Shown in pieces: positions 27,347-35,895 of a stretch of DNA of 64,000 nucleotides. Below the pieces are notes generated by a model. It searched no databases. It worked only from the letters and a program-made list of their open reading frames with translations, and was not told the origin of the DNA. This DNA comes from Bog-113 sp963752695. Lineage in GTDB: Bacteria > Acidobacteriota > Terriglobia > Bryobacterales > Bryobacteraceae. Position 1 is the first letter of the stretch; every line of letters starts with the position of its first letter. The stretch is from assembly GCA_963752695.1 (NCBI GenBank), contig CAVVZB010000001.1, forward strand, positions 372,001 through 436,000, in the 5' to 3' direction. Made by a program: the position numbers and the translations under genes.

Positions 27347-29452
27347 ATGGCCGAATCGCTGCGACCTACGGGAAAATTTGACGCTTGGGATCGAATGGAG
27401 GGCACTCCGGGCCCGATGGGGGTGACCTGGATACCGGCTTTGCGGGCCTGGAATTTCGCCCTGTACTCGAGGCGGGCAACGGCGGTGACTCTGCTGCTCT
27501 ACACGGCGGCAGACCTGGTGAACCCGCTGCTTGAAATCCAATTGGACCCTCGTCTGAACAAGAGCGGACGCACGTGGCACTGCTGGATTGCAAAGGGTTG
27601 CGCGCCGGACGCCGCCTATTATGCGTATCGAGTGGCGGGGAAGCACGAGCCCTCGTCGGGCTTCCGGTTCGACTACGAAAAGGTGTTGCTCGATCCGTTC
27701 GCTCCGGCAGTATTCTTCCCGCCGGACTTTGATCGCATTGCAGCGGGACTCCCCGGCCGGAACGATGGGCGCGCGCCGCTGGGTGTACTGCCGACCAGCA
27801 AAGCGGAGCGGGTCCCCCCGCGGGACGAGGTTGCCACCCGGCCCAGTTATGACCTGATTGTGTATGAGTTGCATGTCAAAGGTTTCACCGCGCGAGCCAA
27901 CTCGCAGGTGACGCCGGGCCGGCGCGGAACTTTTTCCGGGTTGGTGGAGAAGATTCCCTATTTGAAGGAGCTTGGCATTACCGCGGTCGAGCTCATGCCA
28001 GTGCACCAGTGCGATCCCCAGGAAGGAAGTTACTGGGGTTACATGACGCTGAACTTCTTCTCCCCGAATCAAAATTACTCGGTGAGCCGGACCCCGGATG
28101 GAGCAATGGACGAATTTCGCGAGATGGTGAACGCGTTACACGCCAATAGCATTGAGGTGTGGATGGACGTGGTTTATAACCACACGAGCGAAGCCGGTGA
28201 TGACGGGCCGATCTATAGTTACCGGGGCATTGACAACCAATCGTATTACTTACTCAGTCCGGACCGAAGTAAGTACCGCAATGAAACAGGCTGCGGCAAT
28301 ACGCTGCGCTGCGATCACCCGGTGGTGCGTTCACTGATTCTGGAAAGTCTGATTTTCTGGATTGAGCATATGAAGGTGGACGGGTTCCGCTTCGATCTCG
28401 CTTCGGTGTTTGCGCGGCGGTCGGATGGTGGCATCGACTTGGATCATCCGTCGTTGATTTCCGATATTGGAGTGCTGGCGGCGCGGCATGGTGTGCGTAT
28501 GACCGCCGAAGCCTGGGACATCGACACGTACTTGTTGGGGCGGGCGTTTCCAGGAATCAATTGGCGGCAGTGGAACGGCAAATATCGGGATGATCTACGC
28601 GACTTCGTGCGCGGGATTCCGGGCCGGGTCGGGGCTCTCATGCAGCGGCTTTATGGGAGCGACGATCTTTTTCCCGATGACCTGGAAAACTCCTACCGGC
28701 CTTTTCAGAGCGTCAACTTCATCACCGCGCACGATGGTTTTTGTCTGTATGACCTGGTCTCGTACGACAACAAACACAACGAGGCGAACGGCCACGACAA
28801 CACCGACGGGTCTGACGATAATCGCAGCTGGAATTGCGGGTGGGAAGGCGACCATCACGTGCCGGGCGCCGTTCTGGCTTTAAGACGTCGGCAGGTCCGC
28901 AACTTTATGTGCCTGCTGATGCTTTCCAATGGGACGCCGATGTTTTGCGCGGGAGATGAGTTCCTGGGGACGCACGCGGGCAACAACAATCCCTACAACC
29001 AGGACAACGCGATTAACTATCTAGATTGGGATCTGCTGCGGGCCAACCGCGAGATCTTCCGGTTCGTACAGAAGATGATCGCGTTCCGCAAGGCGCACCC
29101 CTCGATCGCGCGCAGTCATTATTGGCGCGAAGACGTGGTCTGGTATGGAAGGGCCGGCAAGATCGTCGACTTATCGGAGAACGGGAAACACCTGGCGTAT
29201 TGTCTGCATGGCGCAAGCATGGAGGATGAGGATATTTATGTAATGATCAACGCCAGCCACAAGGCACTCCGTTTCCGCGTGCAAGAGGGCCGTGCGCGGG
29301 ACTGGTGGCTGGCGGTGGATACGAATCTCCCCTCGCCGCTGGACATCGTAGAGGCCGAGAATCGAGAGCATTTGTTAAGCCTGGACTATTTAGTGGGCGC
29401 GCGAAGCGTAGTGGTATTAGTGACGCGGGGAGTAGCGTCAGGATCGCTTTGA
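27347..29452 (+). CDS. glgX: Glycogen debranching enzyme, isoamylase type
   Basis: A 701-residue GH13 (GlgX/isoamylase) enzyme that hydrolyses alpha-1,6 links of glycogen or its limit dextrins. It has an N-terminal CBM48-like beta domain and a (beta/alpha)8 barrel with MDVVYNHTSE, nucleophile Asp350 in DGFRFDLAS, acid Glu388 in TAEAWD and Asp463 in ITAHDGF. The asparagine-rich NNNPYNQDNAINYLDWD block is typical of GlgX. The last 15 bases overlap the end of rsgA on the other strand. Together with the GH133 enzyme at 16192 the organism has two debranching enzymes of different families. Confidence 0.95.
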   Translation: MAESLRPTGKFDAWDRMEGTPGPMGVTWIPALRAWNFALYSRRATAVTLLLYTAADLVNPLLEIQLDPRLNKSGRTWHCWIAKGCAPDAAYYAYRVAGKHEPSSGFRFDYEKVLLDPFAPAVFFPPDFDRIAAGLPGRNDGRAPLGVLPTSKAERVPPRDEVATRPSYDLIVYELHVKGFTARANSQVTPGRRGTFSGLVEKIPYLKELGITAVELMPVHQCDPQEGSYWGYMTLNFFSPNQNYSVSRTPDGAMDEFREMVNALHANSIEVWMDVVYNHTSEAGDDGPIYSYRGIDNQSYYLLSPDRSKYRNETGCGNTLRCDHPVVRSLILESLIFWIEHMKVDGFRFDLASVFARRSDGGIDLDHPSLISDIGVLAARHGVRMTAEAWDIDTYLLGRAFPGINWRQWNGKYRDDLRDFVRGIPGRVGALMQRLYGSDDLFPDDLENSYRPFQSVNFITAHDGFCLYDLVSYDNKHNEANGHDNTDGSDDNRSWNCGWEGDHHVPGAVLALRRRQVRNFMCLLMLSNGTPMFCAGDEFLGTHAGNNNPYNQDNAINYLDWDLLRANREIFRFVQKMIAFRKAHPSIARSHYWREDVVWYGRAGKIVDLSENGKHLAYCLHGASMEDEDIYVMINASHKALRFRVQEGRARDWWLAVDTNLPSPLDIVEAENREHLLSLDYLVGARSVVVLVTRGVASGSL

Positions 29453-30400
29453 GGAGCGATTTTTGGCGCGGTGGAAAGCTCCACTCTTGCCGGTAGAGCC
29501 GCTTGACGATCTCCCGGGCGGATGGACGCCTTCGGCTTCGCCGCGCAGTTTCTCATAGCTGCGGAGGCGCGCCGGGTCCATGTGTTGGCGCACGGCGCAG
29601 CCGGGCTCGGACTCGTGTCGGCAATCGCGGAATCGGCATTGCGTGGCCAACTCCACGACCTCTGGGAACGCGTTGCGGACGGTATCGAGATCGGCCGTGA
29701 TTTGAATTTCGCGAATACCGGGCTGATCGATGAGCCAACCGCCACCGGGGATGCGGAACATCTGTCTGTGGGTGGTGGTGTGTTGCCCGCGTCCATCGTT
29801 CGCGCGCAGCTCCTGAACCGCCTGCCGGTCTTGTCCGAGGAGCAGGTTGACCAGCGTCGATTTCCCCGCGCCCGAGGAACCGATCAACACCGCCGTGAGC
29901 TCGGGCCCGATCATGCGGCGCATTTCAGCAGCTCCGGCACCGTCTTTGGCGCTGCTTAGAATGATTGGGAAGGCCGAGGCGATGGTTCGAACTTGTTCGA
30001 GCTTCATCTGCGCGTCCTCGCATAAGTCGGCTTTGGTGAGAACGAACGCAGGCTGGGCGCCGCTATCGAGAGCCAACACCATGTAACGCTCCAGGCGGCG
30101 TAAGTTGAAATCATGGTCGAGGCCGCTGACCACGAATAGGATGTCGACATTGGCGGCCAGCACTTGAATCTCACGGGAGCGGCCGGGTGCTATGCGCTGA
30201 ATCACGGAACGGCGCGGAAGCACGGACTCGATGAAGCCGTCGCGAATAGAAACGGCGTCTCCCACCACCGGGGGCAGTTGCAAGCGTCCGGCAGCCGGAA
30301 TGACCTGCTCCCCTTCGTCCGTCAGGATGAGGAACGTGGGGCCGCGGACGGCGAGCACACGGCCGATAAATGGGGAGTCTGACGTTCTCCGATGATACAT
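29438..30400 (-). CDS. rsgA: Ribosome small subunit-dependent GTPase A
   Basis: A 320-residue circularly permuted GTPase that helps late 30S subunit maturation. In order it shows an OB-fold, the G4 motif TKADLC, G1 GSSGAGKST, G3 DQPGI, and the C-terminal zinc finger CRFRDCRHESEPGCAV. The order G4-G1-G3 is diagnostic. The extreme C-terminus is a basic, Ser/Gly-rich tail. It is divergent from the sensor kinase at 30414, with 13 bases between the starts. Confidence 0.96.
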   Translation of the reverse strand: MYHRRTSDSPFIGRVLAVRGPTFLILTDEGEQVIPAAGRLQLPPVVGDAVSIRDGFIESVLPRRSVIQRIAPGRSREIQVLAANVDILFVVSGLDHDFNLRRLERYMVLALDSGAQPAFVLTKADLCEDAQMKLEQVRTIASAFPIILSSAKDGAGAAEMRRMIGPELTAVLIGSSGAGKSTLVNLLLGQDRQAVQELRANDGRGQHTTTHRQMFRIPGGGWLIDQPGIREIQITADLDTVRNAFPEVVELATQCRFRDCRHESEPGCAVRQHMDPARLRSYEKLRGEAEGVHPPGRSSSGSTGKSGAFHRAKNRSSKRS

Positions 30401-30413
30401 GAGGATCTGCTAG

Positions 30414-32138
30414 GTGTCGGACGGGCAGGGCTCGATCAGCCGCGTTATGCTCCACTTAAACCATGGGGTTTGGCAGCAAATGAACGGGGAAGCAGCCGGA
30501 TTTCCGCGGGCGGCGGAACTGCGGCATGAACTCCGCACCCCGCTCAATCAGATCATCGGCTACAGCGAGATGCTGCTGGAAGACGCCGAAGGCGCGGCCG
30601 ATGCGGAGTTGAAAGCCGAGATCACGAACATTCACACGAGCGCGTACGACCTGGTTCGCCGCATTCAGGAAGTGATCCCCCCAGTGACGGAACTAGCCGA
30701 TCAGGCACTCATCGATCACGCGCGTGAAGGACTATCCGCGCCAGTAGGCAGGCTGTACGACGGAGCGTGTAATCTAGCGTCGCGGACAGAGGGTTTTCTG
30801 CAGCCCTTCGCCCGGCACATCGAATCGGCTGGGCGGGAGTTGCAGCAGTTCGTAGCCGGCGCGGCGCTTCCGGTGCGCGTGACCGAAGGAATCAGCGCTC
30901 CGGAAGAACACGCGGGAGCGGCGCGGGCGCGGTTGCTGGTGGCAGACGATAGCGATCGCAATCGGGAAATGTTGTGCCATCAACTGGAACGGCAAGGCTA
31001 TTCGGTGACGGCGGTAGCCAATGGCCGTGACGCGCTTCGGTTGCTGCGCGAGCGCGCCTTTGATCTGGTCTTGCTGGACGTGATGATGCCGGAAGTGGAT
31101 GGGTTTGCGGCGCTGGAAAGCATCAAGTCCGACCGCCAACTGCGCGAGATCCCCGTCATTATGATCTCGGCGTCGGACGAATACAGCAGCGTTATCCGGT
31201 GCATCGAAAGCGGGGCGGAAGACTACCTGCCCAAGCCGTTCGACCCGGTGCTCCTGCGGGCGCGCCTGAAAGCCTCGCTCGAAAAGAAAGCATTGCGTGA
31301 CCAGCAGCAGGCCAAGACAGCCGAATTAGAGCAGGCGTACTTGAACCTGCAAAAGATGCAGAATCAACTCATCACGCAGGAGAAGCTGGCCAGCCTAGGC
31401 TCCCTCACGGCGGGCATTGCGCATGAGATCAAAAATCCTCTGAATTTCATCACGAATTTTGCGTCGCTTTCTATTGAATTGATCGAAGAGTTACGGCATT
31501 GCATTCCGCCTGTGGCGGGCGCTGAATCCCAGGAACTGCTGGACGACCTTGCGGCAAACGTAACCAAGATTGAAGAGCACGGCCATCGGGCGGATCGCAT
31601 TGTGCGAGGCATGCTCAGCCATGCGCGTAAACAGTCCGGTGACCGGGAGCTTGCCGATCTGAATGCGCTCGTGACCGAGTGTGTCAGTCTGGCCTACCAC
31701 GGCTTGCGGACTAAGGATATGTCGTTCAACGCGGCGATCGATTGCGATTTCGACCCCGCAGTGGGGAAGGTCAACGTGTTTCCGCAGGATTTAAGCCGCG
31801 TTTTCTTAAATATCGCGACTAACGCGTTCCATGCGGTTGAGGCACGCCGGCGCGGTTCCGGTCCCGACTACCATCCCACCATCACCGTGAGCACGCGCGC
31901 GGTATCAGGCTTTGTTGAAATTCGCATTCGGGACAACGGCTCGGGAATTCCCGCTGAATTTCAGAAACGGATCTTCGAACCCTTCTTCACAACCAAGCCA
32001 TCGGGCACGGGAACCGGATTGGGATTGTCGATCAGCCGCGACGTGGTGGTGAATGAGCATCACGGGGAATTGCTCGTGGAAAGCGAGCCAAATAGCTTTA
32101 CAGAATTCCTGGTGCGGCTTCCTCGGGAGATGGAATGA
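30414..32138 (+). CDS. Hybrid sensor histidine kinase: HisKA - receiver - HisKA - HATPase
   Basis: A 574-residue soluble kinase. Residues ~25-90 hold a full H-box (LRHELRTPLNQIIGYSE) without a following ATPase. Residues ~175-295 are a receiver domain with phospho-acceptor Asp in LVLLDVMMPEVDGF and Lys in LPKPFDP. A coiled coil leads to the second H-box (GIAHEIKNPLNFI) and a HATPase with N-box NIATNAF, DNGSGIP, FEPFFTTK and GLGLS. No membrane segment is seen, so it senses inside the cell or through a partner. It overlaps the phosphatase gene as ATGA. The GTG start at 30414 is tentative; ATG 30450 or 30480 are alternatives. Confidence 0.9.
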   Translation: MSDGQGSISRVMLHLNHGVWQQMNGEAAGFPRAAELRHELRTPLNQIIGYSEMLLEDAEGAADAELKAEITNIHTSAYDLVRRIQEVIPPVTELADQALIDHAREGLSAPVGRLYDGACNLASRTEGFLQPFARHIESAGRELQQFVAGAALPVRVTEGISAPEEHAGAARARLLVADDSDRNREMLCHQLERQGYSVTAVANGRDALRLLRERAFDLVLLDVMMPEVDGFAALESIKSDRQLREIPVIMISASDEYSSVIRCIESGAEDYLPKPFDPVLLRARLKASLEKKALRDQQQAKTAELEQAYLNLQKMQNQLITQEKLASLGSLTAGIAHEIKNPLNFITNFASLSIELIEELRHCIPPVAGAESQELLDDLAANVTKIEEHGHRADRIVRGMLSHARKQSGDRELADLNALVTECVSLAYHGLRTKDMSFNAAIDCDFDPAVGKVNVFPQDLSRVFLNIATNAFHAVEARRRGSGPDYHPTITVSTRAVSGFVEIRIRDNGSGIPAEFQKRIFEPFFTTKPSGTGTGLGLSISRDVVVNEHHGELLVESEPNSFTEFLVRLPREME

Positions 32139-33292
32139 TCACCGTTCCGCGCATTCTGGTGGTGGACGATGAGCCCGATCTGGAACCGCTCATCCTGCAA
32201 AAGTTTCGCAAACGCATTCGTGATGGAGAACTCGAGTTCACCTTTGCGCGGCACGGAGAAGAGGCGCTCGAAAAGTTGCGTGCCGATCCGGCAATCGGGA
32301 TTGTTTTTACAGACATCAATATGCCCGTGATGGACGGGCTGACGCTCCTGGCGCACGTGGCGGGGCTGAATCGTCAGCTGAAAACAGTGATCGTTTCGGC
32401 GTATGACGATATGCAGAATATCCGGACCGCCATGAATCGCGGTGCGTTCGATTTCTTGACGAAGCCTATCGACTTCCAGGATTTCGAGCTAACGCTTAAG
32501 AAGACCCGGGACGAATTGGAAGCGATCCAACTTTCGCTGCAAAATCGCGAGCAACTCTTCGCGCTTCAGAACGAGTTGACCATCGCCAGCCGCATTCAGC
32601 AGAGCATTCTGCCGCGCGAATTTCCGGTGAATGCACGCGTTGAGATTGCGGCGCGCATGTTGCCGGCGCGTGTAGTGAGCGGTGACTTCTACGATTTCTT
32701 CTTTCTGGATGCCGATCATCTAGCGTTCGCCGTGGGCGATGTGTCTGGAAAAGGAATTCCGGCGGCGATCTATATGGCTGTCAGCCGGACACTGCTGCGG
32801 GCCACCACAGCACAGAATCTAACTCCGAGCGAGTGTCTGCTCTACGTGAACCACGTGCTGGTGCGTCAAGGCGAAGGGGAAATGTTCGTCACGCTGTTTT
32901 ACGCCGTCCTGGATCTCACCACGGGAGATCTTGAATTCTGTGTGGCGGGTCAGACACCGCCTTGGCTTCTCGCGAATGGCGGCGCAAATCCGCTCAAGCA
33001 TGTGCGCGGAACGATGTTGGGAATTTTCGAAGATCCGGAAATTGGAACATCGAAGATCCGGCTGGAACCGGGCTCGGCATTCGTGATTGCAACCGATGGT
33101 GTTATTGAAGCTGAGCGGGCCGACGGCGGCGACTTCGGGGAGAAGGGCATGCGCGCGGTTCTAGAAACATTGATAGGAGAGCCAGGGGTGGAGATTGTTG
33201 AAGGGCTGTTCGAATCGGTGCGGAAATTTAGCGCGGGAACACCACAGACAGATGACATCACCGCTTTGGTGGTGCGCTATCTAGGGCCGTGA
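32135..33292 (+). CDS. Response regulator fused to PP2C-type (SpoIIE/RsbU) phosphatase
   Basis: A 385-residue protein. Residues ~5-125 are a receiver domain (ILVVDDEPDL; Asp in IVFTDINMPVMDGL; Lys in FLTKPIDF). A short coiled coil follows with the phrase ASRIQQSILPREFP, then a PP2C phosphatase with VVSGDFYDFF, AVGDVSGKGIPAA and ATDGVIEA, the metal-binding acidic residues of the SpoIIE/RsbU family. Such proteins dephosphorylate anti-sigma-factor antagonists. It starts inside the stop of the kinase gene (ATGA), and a STAS protein, the expected substrate type, lies next to it on the other strand. Confidence 0.93.
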   Translation: MITVPRILVVDDEPDLEPLILQKFRKRIRDGELEFTFARHGEEALEKLRADPAIGIVFTDINMPVMDGLTLLAHVAGLNRQLKTVIVSAYDDMQNIRTAMNRGAFDFLTKPIDFQDFELTLKKTRDELEAIQLSLQNREQLFALQNELTIASRIQQSILPREFPVNARVEIAARMLPARVVSGDFYDFFFLDADHLAFAVGDVSGKGIPAAIYMAVSRTLLRATTAQNLTPSECLLYVNHVLVRQGEGEMFVTLFYAVLDLTTGDLEFCVAGQTPPWLLANGGANPLKHVRGTMLGIFEDPEIGTSKIRLEPGSAFVIATDGVIEAERADGGDFGEKGMRAVLETLIGEPGVEIVEGLFESVRKFSAGTPQTDDITALVVRYLGP

Positions 33293-33643
33293 TCATTCAT
33301 CAAGAAAGCTATCGATCGCTTCTTTTTCGGTTTCATAAAGGGGGAACAGACGGGTTAACCGCGTCATCTCCAGCGCGTCTTTCACCCGGACCTGAGTCTC
33401 GGCTAGCCGAACCATGCCGCCCGCCGCTTTGGCTTTGGTGTAACTCAGAGTCAGAGCGCCTAGTCCGGCGCTATCGATAAACGGCACCTCGGCAAGGTTG
33501 AACACGATCTTGGAACAGTTCTCGCCGACTAATTGCTCTACGGTGCTCCGCACGCTCTGTGAAGCTTCGCCTAGAGTGATCTTTCCTTTGAAGTTGACGA
33601 CCACGACCGCGCCCAAACGCCGGATTACATTCTCCAGTGCCAA
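33293..33643 (-). CDS. STAS-domain protein (anti-sigma factor antagonist type)
   Basis: A 116-residue single STAS domain. It has the phosphorylatable serine in VPFIDSAGLGAL and the usual opening VVVVNFKGKITLGEAS. In partner-switching systems such proteins bind and release an anti-sigma kinase depending on phosphorylation of this serine. The nearest phosphatase, encoded convergently, ends on the adjacent base: the two stops together form the palindrome TGATCA. No RsbW-type kinase gene is seen, so the third partner is elsewhere. Confidence 0.93.
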   Translation of the reverse strand: MALENVIRRLGAVVVVNFKGKITLGEASQSVRSTVEQLVGENCSKIVFNLAEVPFIDSAGLGALTLSYTKAKAAGGMVRLAETQVRVKDALEMTRLTRLFPLYETEKEAIDSFLDE

Positions 33644-33715
33644 ACCGACACCCCCGCTGAACGTTGTAGCACGGGATCAGCCAGATGAGAAAACCGTAAC
33701 TTACCTGGCTTGGCG

Positions 33716-35596
33716 CTAGGAAACCGGGACTGGGGAAGCGGTAAGGGCTGGCGCAACATCGGGCGTCGAGATTTGTCTAATGGCTTCCGCCATGGTGGTC
33801 ACAACCAAACTGGCGGTTGATTGCTGGAGGCGCTCAATGGTCCTCGATGTGGTGGCGGGATAACTCCACAGTCCAACCAGGAGAGCAACGTCCGGGAAGG
33901 CCTCGCGAATGGATTGGCTCATTTTGCGGGCATGTGTGAGTGCCAGCGGCGGAACGGAGGAAACACAAATTACATCGCCAGCTTCGGGCGCCAGTCCTTG
34001 AAGCAGTTCGACGACAGACTCCGTAAAAGGGAACGCCAGAGCGGGAAAACCATCGCGGCCGACGAGCTGGGCGAGCATCGCGGCGGTAATTTCGTCAGCC
34101 GAATCGTGCGCGGCCAATGAGAACACGCGGCATTCTTTGCGAGCGGCGCGCTCCGTCTCCTCGGCAGGGACCACCAGGCGATCGACGCGACGGCCGGCCG
34201 TGGCAACCTCCGAATCCGCAAGTTCGGTGACGAATTCGTGGATACTTTGCACTACAAATTCCTCATGCTTTGTATCGAGCTGTCCGCCGTGGCGATCCTG
34301 CTCAGCCATGGCAAGCGCGGGTACAATCACGGTGTCGTACAACTCGACTAGCGGCTTGTCTTTCAGAAAGGCTTCTACGATGCTGAGAGCTTCCCGCTGG
34401 TCGAGAGCCAGTAGCCGCTGGTAAAACAGAGCCTCAGGCGAGAGGACGGGCTCGTCACCCAGCAGAATATCGAGAAACTGAAGGTGCGGCGAGTAACGGC
34501 CCAAGACGCTGAGGCACACGGTTAGCGGCGTCGAAAGAATCAGTCCTACTGGCCCCCAAAGCGCCGTCCAAAAAACCGCCGCGACGAGGATGGCTACGGC
34601 CGAAAGGCCCGTATGGGCGCCGTAGACCATCGGTTCCACAAAGTTTCCGGTGATGATCTCGACCACAAGAAACATTCCGAGCACGAGCAGCGGACTCTTC
34701 CAGCCCTCGGTAGTCGCAACGGCGAGTAGAAACGGAAGCGAAGCCGCGATCACCGGGCCCACGTACGGCAAGAACCGGAGTAGCATGGCGATCACGCCCC
34801 AGAGAAGGACGTTCGGCAACCCAATGAAGTAGAGTCCGATCGCGACGACCGAGCCAAAGGTCGCGTTGACAACGAACTGCATTATCAGGTAGCGGCTCAC
34901 GCGACGCGCGGCGTCGTCCATGGCCTTCGTGGTGAGGTGCATCTGCTGCTGTCCAATGAGGCTGAGTAGCCGGTTTCGCAGATCCTCCTGGTCGATCAGC
35001 ATAAACAGAGTGAAGATGACTACCAGACCGGCGGTTTCGAGAGGACCCACCAACGGTCCGGCGAAGTTTCGGAGCGATTGCAGCGCATTGGGAGGCGGCT
35101 CGACGATTTCCACCTTCTGAGGCGCCGATGGGGTATCCGGGATGGGCGCGGCATTACGGGCCGTCTTGGCAAGTTTTCGCGGCGCCGCACGAGGCTGGCT
35201 GGGCGGCGTACTGGTAAGTTCTTTCCCGAGATCTTCGATGCTGCCGAGCAGCTTCGAGACGCTCCCCGGCGCTTGTACAGCAACGATCTTGGCGTGAATG
35301 TTATCGCGGTACCGCGGCAGCTCGTTGATGATGTCGATCAGCTGGTCGGTTACAACCCATCCGGTTCCGGCGGCCATCGCGAACGCTACAGTCAGCACGA
35401 TCAGCACGGCGGGGACGCGAGGCACGCGCAAGAACTGAATCCCCTTAACGATTGGGCTTAGCAGGAAAGCGAACAGTAGCGCGAGCGCCAAAGGCACCAG
35501 CATCTGCCGCGCAAAATAAAGCACGACAATCGAGAGAACGAAGGCGATTACCGGCGGCACGGTGGCCATGGGCGTGGCTGCGGGCTGGCGAGGCAC
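33716..35596 (-). CDS. AI-2E family (PerM) membrane protein with C-terminal soluble domain
   Basis: A 626-residue protein. The first ~370 residues match the AI-2E transporter/PerM family: several membrane helices, LLFAFLLSPIVKGIQFLRVPR, a charged Pro/Ala-rich loop at ~130-165, and AVFWTALWGPVGLILSTPLT. About 250 extra residues follow; the last part (VFSLAAHDSADEITAAML, DVICVSSVPPLALTHARK) has the alternating pattern of a Rossmann-like B12-binding or flavodoxin-type domain, though a DxHxxG motif is missing. Export of autoinducer-2 is known for only a few members; others are sodium-proton antiporters, so the substrate is open. Confidence 0.88.
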   Translation of the reverse strand: MPRQPAATPMATVPPVIAFVLSIVVLYFARQMLVPLALALLFAFLLSPIVKGIQFLRVPRVPAVLIVLTVAFAMAAGTGWVVTDQLIDIINELPRYRDNIHAKIVAVQAPGSVSKLLGSIEDLGKELTSTPPSQPRAAPRKLAKTARNAAPIPDTPSAPQKVEIVEPPPNALQSLRNFAGPLVGPLETAGLVVIFTLFMLIDQEDLRNRLLSLIGQQQMHLTTKAMDDAARRVSRYLIMQFVVNATFGSVVAIGLYFIGLPNVLLWGVIAMLLRFLPYVGPVIAASLPFLLAVATTEGWKSPLLVLGMFLVVEIITGNFVEPMVYGAHTGLSAVAILVAAVFWTALWGPVGLILSTPLTVCLSVLGRYSPHLQFLDILLGDEPVLSPEALFYQRLLALDQREALSIVEAFLKDKPLVELYDTVIVPALAMAEQDRHGGQLDTKHEEFVVQSIHEFVTELADSEVATAGRRVDRLVVPAEETERAARKECRVFSLAAHDSADEITAAMLAQLVGRDGFPALAFPFTESVVELLQGLAPEAGDVICVSSVPPLALTHARKMSQSIREAFPDVALLVGLWSYPATTSRTIERLQQSTASLVVTTMAEAIRQISTPDVAPALTASPVPVS

Positions 35597-35708
35597 TCGA
35601 CTGGAGTTTACCAGTGAGCGTTTTAAGGAAGGTTAATGCAGTCACGCGTGGGCTTTCCTCGGCCCATAACGATACCCAAGGTGTAAACTACAGATGAACC
35701 GCTGCTAC

Positions 35709-35781
35709 GGGCCCTTAGCACAGCGGTTAGTGCAGCGGACTCATAATCCGTTGGTCGATGGTTCGAATCCATCAGGGCCCA
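35709..35781 (+). tRNA. tRNA-Ile2 (anticodon CAT, probably lysidine-modified)
   Basis: A complete cloverleaf of 73 bases: acceptor GGGCCCT/AGGGCCC, D-stem GCAC/GTGC, anticodon stem GCGGA/TCCGT with loop CTCATAA, T-stem GATGG/CCATC with TTCGAAT. The anticodon is CAT. The acceptor, the GGTTAGTGCAG part and the TTGGTCG variable region resemble the minor isoleucine tRNA of E. coli (ileX) far more than an elongator Met tRNA, so I read it as tRNA-Ile2, whose C34 TilS converts to lysidine. The 3' CCA is not encoded. Confidence 0.9.
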
Positions 35782-35895
35782 CTTCCCGCTTCCTGCCTTA
35801 CTCCGGGCTCGCCCCTAGATCACTGGAAAATGCTATGGACGAAGCGTATCTCCACATATAGACTTTTTGGAAAGCCTAGCTTAAGGGGTACTTAG

